Source of the DNA: Deltaproteobacteria bacterium
GTDB taxonomy: Bacteria; SAR324; JACQKK01
DNA: 11,131 bases
Direction of reading: 5' to 3'
Assembly: GCA_029858165.1 (NCBI GenBank)
Contig: JAOUFO010000034.1
Span: forward strand, 1 to 11,131
Part shown: in pieces, positions 1 through 7,373 of the stretch
How positions within the stretch are numbered: the first letter of the stretch is position 1
Layout: every line of letters starts with the position of its first letter
Translations under genes and position numbers: made by a program
Notes under the pieces: generated by a model
What the model was told of the DNA's origin: nothing
The model's input: only the letters and a program-made list of their open reading frames with translations
Database searches by the model: none

Positions 1-3
1 CAA

Positions 4-26
4 CCCCCTTCCCTTTGGGAAGGGGG
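4..26 (-). terminator. Strong GC-rich hairpin, possible terminator of the cheD end of the cluster
   Basis: A perfect 10-bp inverted repeat lies here: five C then TTCCC pairs with GGGAA then four more G, around a 3-base TTT loop. It is 195-218 bases downstream of the cheD stop on the minus strand and is the only strong hairpin after that gene. The U-tract that would confirm intrinsic termination would lie left of base 4, where only three bases are visible (TTG in the minus sense). No T-run follows on the plus strand. It could instead be a dispersed intergenic hairpin repeat. Confidence 0.35.
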
Positions 27-221
27 CGGGGGAATGGGAAAAAACGAGTTGTGCAGAGGCCTCATATGAAAAAGGACACAATTGATTGGGAAAGACAGGT
101 TCCAGCCAACACTTCAGGGACCATCTTACCCCAAGGAAAAGGAGGGTCAAGCAGGGCGGGATTCAGCGGGGAGTGTTTGATCAGGGAGTTCCCGGTTTTT
201 TTTCACCGGACCGATCCGTTT
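27..221. other. Non-coding stretch downstream of cheD
   Basis: No open frame here looks like a protein: the plus-strand frames that cross it run antisense into cheD and have no family motifs. A weak 5-bp hairpin (CCGGT at 192-196 with ACCGG at 205-209, loop mostly T) lies just after the cheD stop but has no U-tail in the minus sense. Nothing else is recognisable. Confidence 0.5.
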
Positions 222-833
222 TCAGGCCGATGCGGACCGGTACCAATCCTCTTTTCTTAAGTGATTTACTTTGGCCACCAGAACTTCGCCTGAATGGGTG
301 TTGAAATTGATTTTTCTTCCCCGGATTCCCCCCAAATCCTGACTGGAAATCCAAACCCCTTCCAATTCCAATATTTCCATAGCCGCTTCGTAATTTTTTC
401 GCCCCAATCCTTTTTCAAACCAGGGGGCATCCTCCCTTTCCGCACCGCCGAAAATTTGAGACTCCAGATTGACCACATTGGATCCCAGGTCTTTAAACAT
501 TTTCAGCAATCCGACAATGGCCGGACAGGCAAACAAGGTGGTGGAAAAGTTTTTATTGGGGCGCAGGGGCTCTAAAAAGGCCGCCATGCCTCCCATTTTC
601 AACCGGCGGTCATATATGGTCACCCCAACCGCAGAACCCAGCACACTTGATATTTGTGTGGGTTGTGCCGGCAGGAAAACATATCCGGGTTTCAGCAAAA
701 ATTGAGGGCAATCCACCGCTTTCATATACCGGTCAAATCCATTTGGGTTTTGGTTTCGTCGCATCCGGAAAAACCGGGGAGACACTCCCCGTTCCATTTC
801 CGCCGATATGTTTCCTATCCATTCAAAAACCAT
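222..833 (-). CDS. cheD: CheD-family protein lacking the catalytic Cys and His (predicted inactive receptor deamidase)
   Basis: This 203-residue protein belongs to the CheD family, which deamidates glutamines in chemoreceptors and, in some bacteria, binds the phosphatase CheC. Family hallmarks are all present and in order: a PG turn (49-50), the V-L-G-S-x-V-G strand (64-70), IYD (73-75), GGM (81-83), I-F-G-G-A (126-130) and a G-G-x-x-G-R segment followed by a T-G-x-V-L-V-like strand near the C terminus. Gapless alignment to the remembered Thermotoga CheD puts Ala68 (codon GCG, 630-632) at catalytic Cys27 and Ala85 (codon GCC, 579-581) at catalytic His44. Ser62 stands at Thr21. Deamidase activity is therefore not expected; a binding or regulatory role is an inference. 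About 40 extra N-terminal residues precede the core. The start is the first ATG after an in-frame stop and lacks a good Shine-Dalgarno, so Met12 or Met24 remain possible. It is the last gene of the cluster, 388 bases after a cheW. Confidence 0.85.
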   Translation of the reverse strand: MVFEWIGNISAEMERGVSPRFFRMRRNQNPNGFDRYMKAVDCPQFLLKPGYVFLPAQPTQISSVLGSAVGVTIYDRRLKMGGMAAFLEPLRPNKNFSTTLFACPAIVGLLKMFKDLGSNVVNLESQIFGGAEREDAPWFEKGLGRKNYEAAMEILELEGVWISSQDLGGIRGRKINFNTHSGEVLVAKVNHLRKEDWYRSASA

Positions 834-1221
834 GCTATTTCTTCATGGCAGGCCCGTATTTGAAGGATTCTCCCCCTATGGAATCCATTCAAAACCATTT
901 GGACAGGAACACCAAACCGATGGAAACTCAAAAGTTAAGGAAATCCGTTGGCTGGTTCTTTTCTCACTTAACGCAATTTTCTGGGGATTGGTTACAGCTC
1001 TTTGAGGAGATGGGGGGGATCACAGCAAGGCCGAAAGAACAAAAGGAAGGGTTCAGAAAAATCAAAAGAAGGCCGACAGACAGGGTGGGGGAAAAAAAAA
1101 GGGCGGTTGGGGGAAAGTGGCCTTAAAAGGCTCTATCCCCCTTTTTTAGGGAAACCTGTGGAATGGGAAACAACGATTGTCGCGAAAGGAACTGAAAAAA
1201 AAGGGTTTGGCCACCCGGCGC
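834..1221. other. 388-base gap between cheW and cheD, purine-skewed, no convincing gene
   Basis: No minus-strand frame of useful length exists here. From about 1003 to 1120 the plus strand is strongly purine-rich, with a G7 run at 1012-1018 and a long A run near 1090-1099, so any cheD leader transcript would be pyrimidine-rich. Two overlapping plus-strand frames are open. One (ATG 832 to 1005) ends in a hydrophobic run that could be a membrane helix; the other (ATG 847 to 1126) ends in a basic tail. Neither has a ribosome binding site or a recognisable family. They could be chance frames or a decayed small membrane-protein gene. No clear promoter for cheD was found. Confidence 0.45.
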
Positions 1222-1731
1222 TTAATTCACCCCCCCCTGACTGGATTTCTTTGGCGGGGCCAGCAGTTTGTCCACATCCAGAATGACTTTTACCCGCTCT
1301 CCCGAACGACCCATTCCTTTGATGAAATCGTGGGCCATCACGGTATTGTTTTTTTTGGTGTACTGTATCTGGTCATCTGCTATCCGAACCACCTCACTCA
1401 CCCTGTCCACGATCAGGCCGGTGTTAAACCCTGAATGGTTGATGACGATGATGCAGGTTCTGGGATCATATTCAATATGGGGAAGATTGAGCCGCATGCG
1501 CATATCCATCACGGCCACCACCTTCCCCCGCAGATTGATCACCCCTTTGATATAGGGAGGGACATCCGGAATGGGGGTGATTTTCTGAACCCCGATAATC
1601 TCCGCCACATCCCGGATTTCCAGGCCGAAATCATCGTCCCCCAGCCTGAAGGTCATGTATTTTTCACTGAGGGTATCCTCCGACTCGCCGTCAGGGACCC
1701 CCATATCCAAAACCTGATTTTCCCTTTTCAT
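1222..1731 (-). CDS. cheW: CheW-type chemotaxis coupling protein, copy downstream of the receptor
   Basis: A 169-residue CheW scaffold that links chemoreceptors to the P5 domain of CheA in the cytoplasmic array. The SH3-like CheW fold runs from about residue 23 to 158. Its pattern includes M-T-F-R-L-G-D (26-32), V-A-E-I-I-G (42-47), I-K-G-V-I-N-L-R-G (61-69, the receptor/CheA contact loop with the conserved NLRG), R-T-C (91-93), G-L-I-V-D-R-V (105-111) and I-L-D-V-D-K-L-L (150-157). About 22 residues precede the domain. The start ATG follows a weak GGGA plus an A-run. The gene lies 128 bases after the receptor stop, same strand. It aligns without gaps to the other CheW in this cluster, with about 72 of 136 positions identical by hand count, indicating paralogues. 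The 3' end carries a C8 run (1230-1237) within the last codons. Confidence 0.95.
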   Translation of the reverse strand: MKRENQVLDMGVPDGESEDTLSEKYMTFRLGDDDFGLEIRDVAEIIGVQKITPIPDVPPYIKGVINLRGKVVAVMDMRMRLNLPHIEYDPRTCIIVINHSGFNTGLIVDRVSEVVRIADDQIQYTKKNNTVMAHDFIKGMGRSGERVKVILDVDKLLAPPKKSSQGGVN

Positions 1732-1859
1732 TTTTTTTCCCGGTTCAACTTAGATAAATTGATAACCTTTAACCTTTGGTTTCCCTGTTGGCTTTACCCT
1801 GAAGGGAAAATACGAATCAGGAAATCCAAAGACCCCTCTTCCAGATATGGGCTCCGGGG

Positions 1860-3632
1860 TTAATACTTGCCGAAATCACCCGTATTCAGTTCCAGCTTGG
1901 GCTGCCCCCCCGGTGTCCTTTTGGGAGGAGCACCCTGACCGGGCATCCGAATCACTTTGTCCACCGGCTGGGGTGTACTGATCCGGGTGGGCATGTTTCG
2001 CAGCTTGAATCGGGAAAGCATCTGGCGCATCACCTCGGACTGACTGGCCTGCTCCTGGGCGGCACTGGCCGATTGCTCCGCGCTGGCCGTATTGGATTGG
2101 GTCACCTTTTCAATTTGGACCAGTGCATTGGATATCTGGGCGATCCCCTCCGCCTGTTCGGTGGAAGCCACCGCGATTTCCCCCACCAGATCAGACACTT
2201 TTTTGATCCCACCCACCACCCCCTCCAGGGCTTTGGCGGTATCTTCGGCAATTTCTCCCCCCGCCCGCACTTTTTTCATTGAATCAGCTATCAGCTTTGA
2301 GGTTTCTTTGGCGGCCTTGGCACTTCTGGCAGCCAGATTCCGCACCTCCCCGGCGACAACGGCAAATCCTTTTCCGTGGCGCCCGGCCCGTCCGGCCTCC
2401 ACGGCGGCATTTAGGGCTAACAAATTGGTTTGAAATGCGATTTCGTCAATCACCTTGATGATTTTTGAGATTTCACCGGAACTGAGGTTGATTTCCTCCA
2501 TGGCCTTCACCATGGATTTCATCTGCCGGTTTCCCCTTTCTGCCTCTTCTTTGGCTTTAAAGGAAAACTGGTTGGCTTCGGTGGCATGGGAGGCGTTGTA
2601 TTTGGTCTGTCCTGCCAATTCGTTGATGGAAGCGTTTATTTCCTGCAAGGATGCCGCCTGTTCGGTGGCTCCCTGTGACAAAACATTGCTGGCATTGGCC
2701 ACCTGGGCCGATCCGTTGGCGATTTGTTCCCCCACCATCCTCATTTGGTACAACAAATCATTCAGCCGGACATTGGTTTTTGTCAGCCCTTCCCGAATCA
2801 CCCCCTGAGCTTCAAAAGTCAGATCCCCCGAAGACAGTTTTTCAAACGCGAGCACCACCTCGTTTTTCAAACTGTCGGCAAATTGGTCAAGGGCATTCGC
2901 CATCACCCCGATTTCATCCCCTCTTTCCATTTCCAACCGAATATCCAGGTTCCCGTCTTCAAGTTCCTTGATCATATTCACGGTCTGCCGGATAGGCTTC
3001 AGGATAATGGTGAAAATCAACAACCATCCCAAAAGGGTGATGACAAAGGAAATCACGGCCCCGAACACCAAAATTTGTTTTAAAAGGGCAATTTTTCCCT
3101 CAGAAAATTCCTGGTATTGAAAAGCCGCCACGTTGACCTCTTCCACCAGTTCCAGGTTGTGCTCTTGAATAAACACCAGGCTATCTTTAAAAGAAGCGGA
3201 TGTGACTGAATTTTTTATGATATTTTGATACTTTGGCCGGTGAACGGCCCACAATTGCTGAACAATTCCTAGCTGAGCCAGAAAATCGGCATTGTCGATG
3301 GGTTTTAGCCCCATGGACTCATCCCCCTCTATCATTCCCCGCAGAGTTTTATCAAACAGGTCCTGGTTGATATCAAGGGTTTGCCGGGTGAATTCCGCAT
3401 CGGCTCCGGCCGCGATCATCATGGCCTCCTTGGCCATTTGCTGGGCGGTCGCACGTTGCTGGCCGGTACGGTTCAGGATATTGGCATCATCCTCCTGTTT
3501 CCGAAGGGTCTGGTAGGTGATGGCCACCACCGCCAGATTGGTCAAGGTAATCAACAAAATCACGGCCATCAGTTTGCTCTGAATGCCCAAACCGGATTTG
3601 TTTACTTTGTGAACCAAATTTAAAGTTTTCAT
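1860..3632 (-). CDS. Methyl-accepting chemotaxis protein with PilJ-like periplasmic sensor
   Basis: A 590-residue transmembrane chemoreceptor. TM1 is about 21-43 and TM2 about 186-211. The 140-residue periplasmic part has the PilJ/type IV pili transducer N-terminal pattern, seen as G-Q-Q-R-A-T-A-Q-Q-M-A-K-E-A (57-70), and looks helical. A HAMP domain follows (about 212-264, with Pro213 and D-E-I-G at 239-242), then a second HAMP-like stretch (263-294). The cytoplasmic coiled-coil hairpin has a canonical tip at about 396-433 (I-A-F-Q-T-N-L-L-A-L-N-A-A-V-E-A then G-F-A-V-V-A-G-E-V-R). A perfect methylation consensus sits at 326-335 with the Gln330-Glu331 pair. The C-terminal tail is Pro/Gly-rich and lacks a CheR-tethering NWETF-type pentapeptide. 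The ligand is unknown. The start has a good AAGGTGAT site just upstream. The gene sits between two cheW copies, 84 bases after the first. Confidence 0.96.
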   Translation of the reverse strand: MKTLNLVHKVNKSGLGIQSKLMAVILLITLTNLAVVAITYQTLRKQEDDANILNRTGQQRATAQQMAKEAMMIAAGADAEFTRQTLDINQDLFDKTLRGMIEGDESMGLKPIDNADFLAQLGIVQQLWAVHRPKYQNIIKNSVTSASFKDSLVFIQEHNLELVEEVNVAAFQYQEFSEGKIALLKQILVFGAVISFVITLLGWLLIFTIILKPIRQTVNMIKELEDGNLDIRLEMERGDEIGVMANALDQFADSLKNEVVLAFEKLSSGDLTFEAQGVIREGLTKTNVRLNDLLYQMRMVGEQIANGSAQVANASNVLSQGATEQAASLQEINASINELAGQTKYNASHATEANQFSFKAKEEAERGNRQMKSMVKAMEEINLSSGEISKIIKVIDEIAFQTNLLALNAAVEAGRAGRHGKGFAVVAGEVRNLAARSAKAAKETSKLIADSMKKVRAGGEIAEDTAKALEGVVGGIKKVSDLVGEIAVASTEQAEGIAQISNALVQIEKVTQSNTASAEQSASAAQEQASQSEVMRQMLSRFKLRNMPTRISTPQPVDKVIRMPGQGAPPKRTPGGQPKLELNTGDFGKY

Positions 3633-3716
3633 ATCACCTTACCTGCCCTCAAAAATGAATTTTCATGATCACCGATAACCGCCGGGGTCCCCCCCATAGC
3701 TCCTCCCACAGGGCGG

Positions 3717-4265
3717 TCAGGTAGGTGACCGAATGGCTGTAAGAGCAGATGAGGACAATGTTTCGTCTATTTCCTTTAGCTCCACATCTCTTAACAATTT
3801 GTTCACATCCAGGATAATAATCACCTGACCTTCCACCTTCCCCATCCCCAGGATAAACTGGTCCCGAATCTTCATGTTGATGGTGGGACGAGGCTCTATG
3901 GCATCTTCCGAAATCATCACCACCTCTTGAACCCGGTCCACAATCAAGCCCACCAAAGAGCCGCTTAAGTCTATCACAATGACGCAGGTGCGGTTGTCGT
4001 ATTCCTTGATGTTCATGTTCACCCTTTGGCGTACATCCATCACAGGAATCACTCTCCCCCTCAGATTAATCACCCCTTTGATAAAGGCCAACAGGTCCGG
4101 AACATGGGATATTTCCTGAATCCCTATGATTTCAACCACACAGGAGATATCCAGGGCGTATACCTCATCTCCCAGACGGAAGGTGAGAAATTTGTCCTTC
4201 AGAATATCCTCATCCTCTTCCTCGTCCAGAATATCTTCATCTACAAAATCATTCCTTGCAGCCAT
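3717..4265 (-). CDS. cheW: CheW-type coupling protein directly after cheA, acidic N-terminus
   Basis: A 182-residue CheW adaptor joining the receptor to CheA. The domain spans about 24-159: F-L-T-F-R-L-G-D (26-33), V-V-E-I-I-G (43-48), I-K-G-V-I-N-L-R-G (62-70), R-T-C (92-94), G-L-I-V-D-R-V (106-112) and I-L-D-V-N-K-L-L (151-158). An acidic tail precedes it (residues 9-20, nearly all Asp/Glu), and about 20 polar residues follow it. The frame is open further upstream into the cheA end. This ATG is preferred because AGGAG lies six bases before it; the ATG at 4377-4379 has no ribosome binding site, and the first ATG would overlap cheA by about 100 bases. The gap to cheA is then 119 bases. It is a paralogue of the cheW at 1222-1731. 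Confidence 0.95.
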   Translation of the reverse strand: MAARNDFVDEDILDEEEDEDILKDKFLTFRLGDEVYALDISCVVEIIGIQEISHVPDLLAFIKGVINLRGRVIPVMDVRQRVNMNIKEYDNRTCVIVIDLSGSLVGLIVDRVQEVVMISEDAIEPRPTINMKIRDQFILGMGKVEGQVIIILDVNKLLRDVELKEIDETLSSSALTAIRSPT

Positions 4266-4271
4266 GCCAAA

Positions 4272-4276
4272 CTCCT
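4272..4276 (-). promoter_or_regulatory. Shine-Dalgarno AGGAG that fixes the cheW start
   Basis: Read on the minus strand, AGGAG is followed by TTTGGC and then ATG at 4265, a six-base spacing. It is the best ribosome binding site in the cluster and decides between three in-frame ATGs for this gene. Confidence 0.75.
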
Positions 4277-4384
4277 GCCATCGGTTAAAAGTTCGGGATT
4301 CCTCTTCATTTTCCACCCAACCGTTCCAATCAGATTTTTCCACCAAGGGAATTTTGGTGTTTACGCGGAGGGATGGCATCTTGG

Positions 4385-7153
4385 TCAATTGACGGCTTGA
4401 AGGTCTATTTCCTTGATGCTGGCCATTTCTATCAAAGTCCCCACATCCAAAATCAAACTCACGTCCCCGTCCCCCAAAATAGCACACCCGGAAACCCCCC
4501 GAACCTGACCCAGAATACCTGAAAGTCCCTTGATCACTGTTTGCAACTGCCCCAGCAGTTCATCCACAAACAGGCAGAATGTGGTTCCCTGATGTTCCAT
4601 CACCATCAACAGGCCATCTTCCAGCTTGGTGTGAACCGGGGTGATTTTGTGCAATTCATGCAGTCGTACCACTGGATAAAGGTTGCCCCTCAACATGATG
4701 ATTTCCTGGCCATCCATGGTTTCGGTGATGTCTGAAGTCTGAATCATGATGGACTCCCGGATGGAGGTCATGGGGATAATGTATCGGCGGTCCCCCACCC
4801 GGATCAGCATCCCTTCAATAATGGCCAAGGTAAGAGGAATCCTCAGAGTAAACCTGGAACCTTTTTTTTCCACCGTAAAGATATCTATGCGGCCTTTTAT
4901 CCGCTCCAGGTTCCGTTTCACCACGTCCATCCCCACCCCCCTGCCGGATACATCGGTCACCTGGGAGGCAGTGGAAAAACCCGGTTCAAATATAAGTCGG
5001 TACACATCTTCATCCCGCCAATCACTGCCATCTCCCTTCACCAGCCCGCGTTCAATCCCTTTGGCCAACAATTTTTCACGGTTCAGCCCCCGGCCATCGT
5101 CTTTCACAATCACCCAAACTTCCCCCCCTTCATGACGGGCTTCTATGGAAATCGTCCCTTTGGCGGGCTTTCTCCGGGCCAGTCTTTCCTCCACCGGTTC
5201 AATGCCGTGATCCACCGAATTCCGAATCATGTGCACCAGGGGGTCGGAAATCAGTTCTATCACCGTTTTATCCACCTCCGTTTCCTCGCCCCTTAAAACC
5301 AGATCTACCTCTTTTTTGCTTTTTTGTGACAAATCGTGAACCAGGCGGATCATTTTGCGAAAGACAGTGGATAGAGGCACCATGCGCAAAGCCATGGCGA
5401 TATCCTGAATCTCCCGGGTGATTTTGTTCAGGTGGTTGGCCGCTTTTTCAAACCTTTCAAATTCATAGCCCACCAGGTCCGGGTTCTGGCTTACCATACT
5501 TTCCGCAATGATCAATTCTCCAACCAGATCAATCAACACATCCAGCTTTTCCAGATCCACCCGGATATCCTTGCGGATGACCGTGTGTTGTTTTTCCAAA
5601 ATCGCCGCCTGGAGAGCCCCCTCGTTTTTTTTGTCCAGTTCCACCATCACTTTTGGGGGAACCAACGGTTTTGCCGGAGAGTAGAGCCCGTCATCCCGTC
5701 TGGTGGTTTTGGGCGGCTGCATCGTGGAAGGCTGGGCGGCCACTCCCTGCGGCGGGGGAGCGGGCGGCGAAGCCCCAACCGGGGGATGCTGACCCACAGC
5801 AGGCTGTCTGGCCGGGTTTGTCCCGGTCGGTCTGGGGGGTTGGGGCTTGGAGACCTGAGGTCCGGGGACAGGTTGGGCCTGTTGCAGAGGCCGGGGCTGA
5901 TTTTGAACCGGGCCTGCCCCCGCCATCAGACCAGGCCTTTGGGCTGAGGACTGAGGGTTTTGCGGCGCCGCCGGGGGAATATTCATCTTTGGGGCGGGTG
6001 CCGGGGGAATCACCATCCTTTGAGGGGGCGCAGAGGCAATCTTTTTTTCCACCGGGGAGGAAGCCGTTTTGGCCGGAATGAGTTTGTTCATTCCCCTCAC
6101 CCCTTCCTCCGGCAAAGCTTCATCAATCAGTTCCAACAAGGCTTCCAGCCCCATTATTTTGCCCGGACCATCCTTGGCCAGGTCATTCAAACCATTTCGC
6201 AAAATATCTATCAGGTTTAACACCAGACTGATGGAATGTTTTTCGGGAACCAGAATGCCGTCTTTGATACATTCCAGAAAGGTTTCCATCTTATGGCTCA
6301 ACCGTTCCAGATCATTGAATCCCATCATCCCGCAATTGCCCTTAAAACTATGGATATTGCGGAACACCTCTGAAATGTTTTCCGGATTGTCAGGATTTTT
6401 TTCCAGTTCCAGCAGATTCTGCTCGGCAGTGTCCATCAGTTCGGCGGATTCCCTTAAGAAATGTTCCAGCATTTCCGGGCTTAGCACCATTTTCAACAGC
6501 CGGTCATCCTCATCGGAAGCCGGTTGGATTTCCTTTTTTGTCTGAGGGGAGGGGGTGGCCGGTGCAGGGGGGGAGGAGGGAGGCCCGTTTAAAAATGCCC
6601 CCCGTGCCTGCTCAAAAACAGAATCCATATCATTCCGGGGTGGGAAACCGCCTTGAGACTCCATCCCCATCCCGGAATCCATCCCATTGTTTTCATTTAT
6701 TTCCCCCTGGACATTCCGGCCAGAATCATTGCCGGAAATTTCGTCGGTGGCCTGACTGATCACCAATCTAAGGTCCTCTATGTATCCCACGGATTCCGAT
6801 TCAGCCCCCTGGTCGTTCAGGTTGGTATCCACTTTGTCCAATAAAACCCGCAAAAAGTCGCAAACCCGAAACAGAAGATTGATATGTTCATTGGTCAAAC
6901 CGATTTTTCCGTTCCGAACCAAATCCAAAAAGGTTTCTGTCTCGTGGGTCACGCTTTGAACCGTTTTCAGGTTCATAAACCCGGCGGACCCCTTCATGGA
7001 ATGAAACAGGCGGAAAACCGTGTGGATGGTATCAAAATCGGCTGATTCATGAGCCGGTTGATTGGAAATCTCAATCAATTTCGGTTCAATCTGATCGATC
7101 ATATCCATGCTTTCAACCACAAATTCATGAATAATGGATTCGTCTGTATACAT
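4385..7153 (-). CDS. cheA: Chemotaxis histidine kinase CheA with two Hpt domains
   Basis: A 922-residue CheA, the histidine kinase of the array, which passes phosphate from ATP to an Hpt histidine and on to response regulators. Domains in order: Hpt1 (about 1-110, phosphoacceptor His51 in H-S-M-K-G-S-A-G); an acidic/Gly/Pro linker; Hpt2 (about 222-345, His268 in H-S-F-K-G-N-C-G); a Pro/Ala/Gln-rich low-complexity linker (about 360-500); P3 dimerisation (about 526-590); HATPase (N-box H641/N645/D648, D-D-G-R-G at 685-689, F-E-P-G-F-S-T at 722-728, G-R-G-V-G-M-D at 737-743); and a P5 CheW-like domain (about 776-910). No CheY-binding P2 domain is recognisable. All ATP-site boxes look intact. One-Hpt CheAs are usually about 650-700 residues, so the extra length is Hpt2 plus linkers. 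The start ATG has only a close AAGG upstream. cheA opens the che genes, 271 bases after folC on the same strand. Confidence 0.97.
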   Translation of the reverse strand: MYTDESIIHEFVVESMDMIDQIEPKLIEISNQPAHESADFDTIHTVFRLFHSMKGSAGFMNLKTVQSVTHETETFLDLVRNGKIGLTNEHINLLFRVCDFLRVLLDKVDTNLNDQGAESESVGYIEDLRLVISQATDEISGNDSGRNVQGEINENNGMDSGMGMESQGGFPPRNDMDSVFEQARGAFLNGPPSSPPAPATPSPQTKKEIQPASDEDDRLLKMVLSPEMLEHFLRESAELMDTAEQNLLELEKNPDNPENISEVFRNIHSFKGNCGMMGFNDLERLSHKMETFLECIKDGILVPEKHSISLVLNLIDILRNGLNDLAKDGPGKIMGLEALLELIDEALPEEGVRGMNKLIPAKTASSPVEKKIASAPPQRMVIPPAPAPKMNIPPAAPQNPQSSAQRPGLMAGAGPVQNQPRPLQQAQPVPGPQVSKPQPPRPTGTNPARQPAVGQHPPVGASPPAPPPQGVAAQPSTMQPPKTTRRDDGLYSPAKPLVPPKVMVELDKKNEGALQAAILEKQHTVIRKDIRVDLEKLDVLIDLVGELIIAESMVSQNPDLVGYEFERFEKAANHLNKITREIQDIAMALRMVPLSTVFRKMIRLVHDLSQKSKKEVDLVLRGEETEVDKTVIELISDPLVHMIRNSVDHGIEPVEERLARRKPAKGTISIEARHEGGEVWVIVKDDGRGLNREKLLAKGIERGLVKGDGSDWRDEDVYRLIFEPGFSTASQVTDVSGRGVGMDVVKRNLERIKGRIDIFTVEKKGSRFTLRIPLTLAIIEGMLIRVGDRRYIIPMTSIRESIMIQTSDITETMDGQEIIMLRGNLYPVVRLHELHKITPVHTKLEDGLLMVMEHQGTTFCLFVDELLGQLQTVIKGLSGILGQVRGVSGCAILGDGDVSLILDVGTLIEMASIKEIDLQAVN

Positions 7154-7289
7154 GGCCTTATCTATTCATCCTGAAATTTCTTCATGATTTTTTCCGGCGG
7201 ATTGTTCCTTGGTGCACGCCGACACAACCATAGGGCTATTTAACTGTAATGTTGATCTATCCCGGCACAAAAACTGAAAAGCCAATGAA

Positions 7290-7313
7290 CCCGGTGGTTC
7301 GCTGGCCACCGGG
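7290..7313 (-). terminator. Hairpin between folC and cheA, candidate terminator or attenuator
   Basis: An 8-bp perfect stem (CCCGGTGG with CCACCGGG, 8-base loop) is followed in the minus sense by a broken T-rich stretch containing TTTT and TTTTT. This orientation would terminate transcription leaving folC, about 112 bases past its stop, and separate it from the che genes. The T-tract is interrupted, so an attenuating or structural role is also possible. Confidence 0.4.
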
Positions 7314-7373
7314 GATAAACCGCTTTATTCACCCGAAAATCCACAGCTTCGCCATCCTCCCTTTCCGGATGGC
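7314..7373 (-). other. Further inverted repeats in the folC-cheA gap
   Basis: A 7-bp perfect stem (GCCATCC at 7351-7357 with GGATGGC at 7367-7373, 9-base loop) and a weaker A/T stem (GATAAA near 7314-7319 with TTTATT near 7324-7329, loop CCGC) lie directly next to the hairpin at 7290-7313. Together they make a compact run of three possible hairpins. No known riboswitch consensus was recognised, and no convincing cheA promoter was found between here and 7153. Confidence 0.35.

Noticed and set aside
1780..1809. Inverted repeat TTTCCCT/AGGGAAA between the receptor and cheW
   Set aside because: Only 7 bp with a 16-base loop and no T-run in the minus sense, so it is not a credible terminator.
4266..4487. 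Upstream extension of the cheW at 3717-4265 to the first in-frame ATG (256 residues)
   Set aside because: The added residues overlap the cheA 3' end out of frame, do not resemble CheW, and lack a ribosome binding site. AGGAG precedes the ATG at 4265.
5653..6081. Plus-strand open frames of 140-170 codons opposite the cheA linker
   Set aside because: They are antisense shadows of the Pro/Ala/Gln-rich coding region, whose codon bias keeps the opposite frames open. They show no family motifs.
7290..7373. Cyclic di-GMP (GEMM) riboswitch upstream of cheA
   Set aside because: Some fragments (GCGAA, GGTGG) look similar, but the conserved CACGCACAGGGCAAACC-type core and the paired helices of that class are absent.
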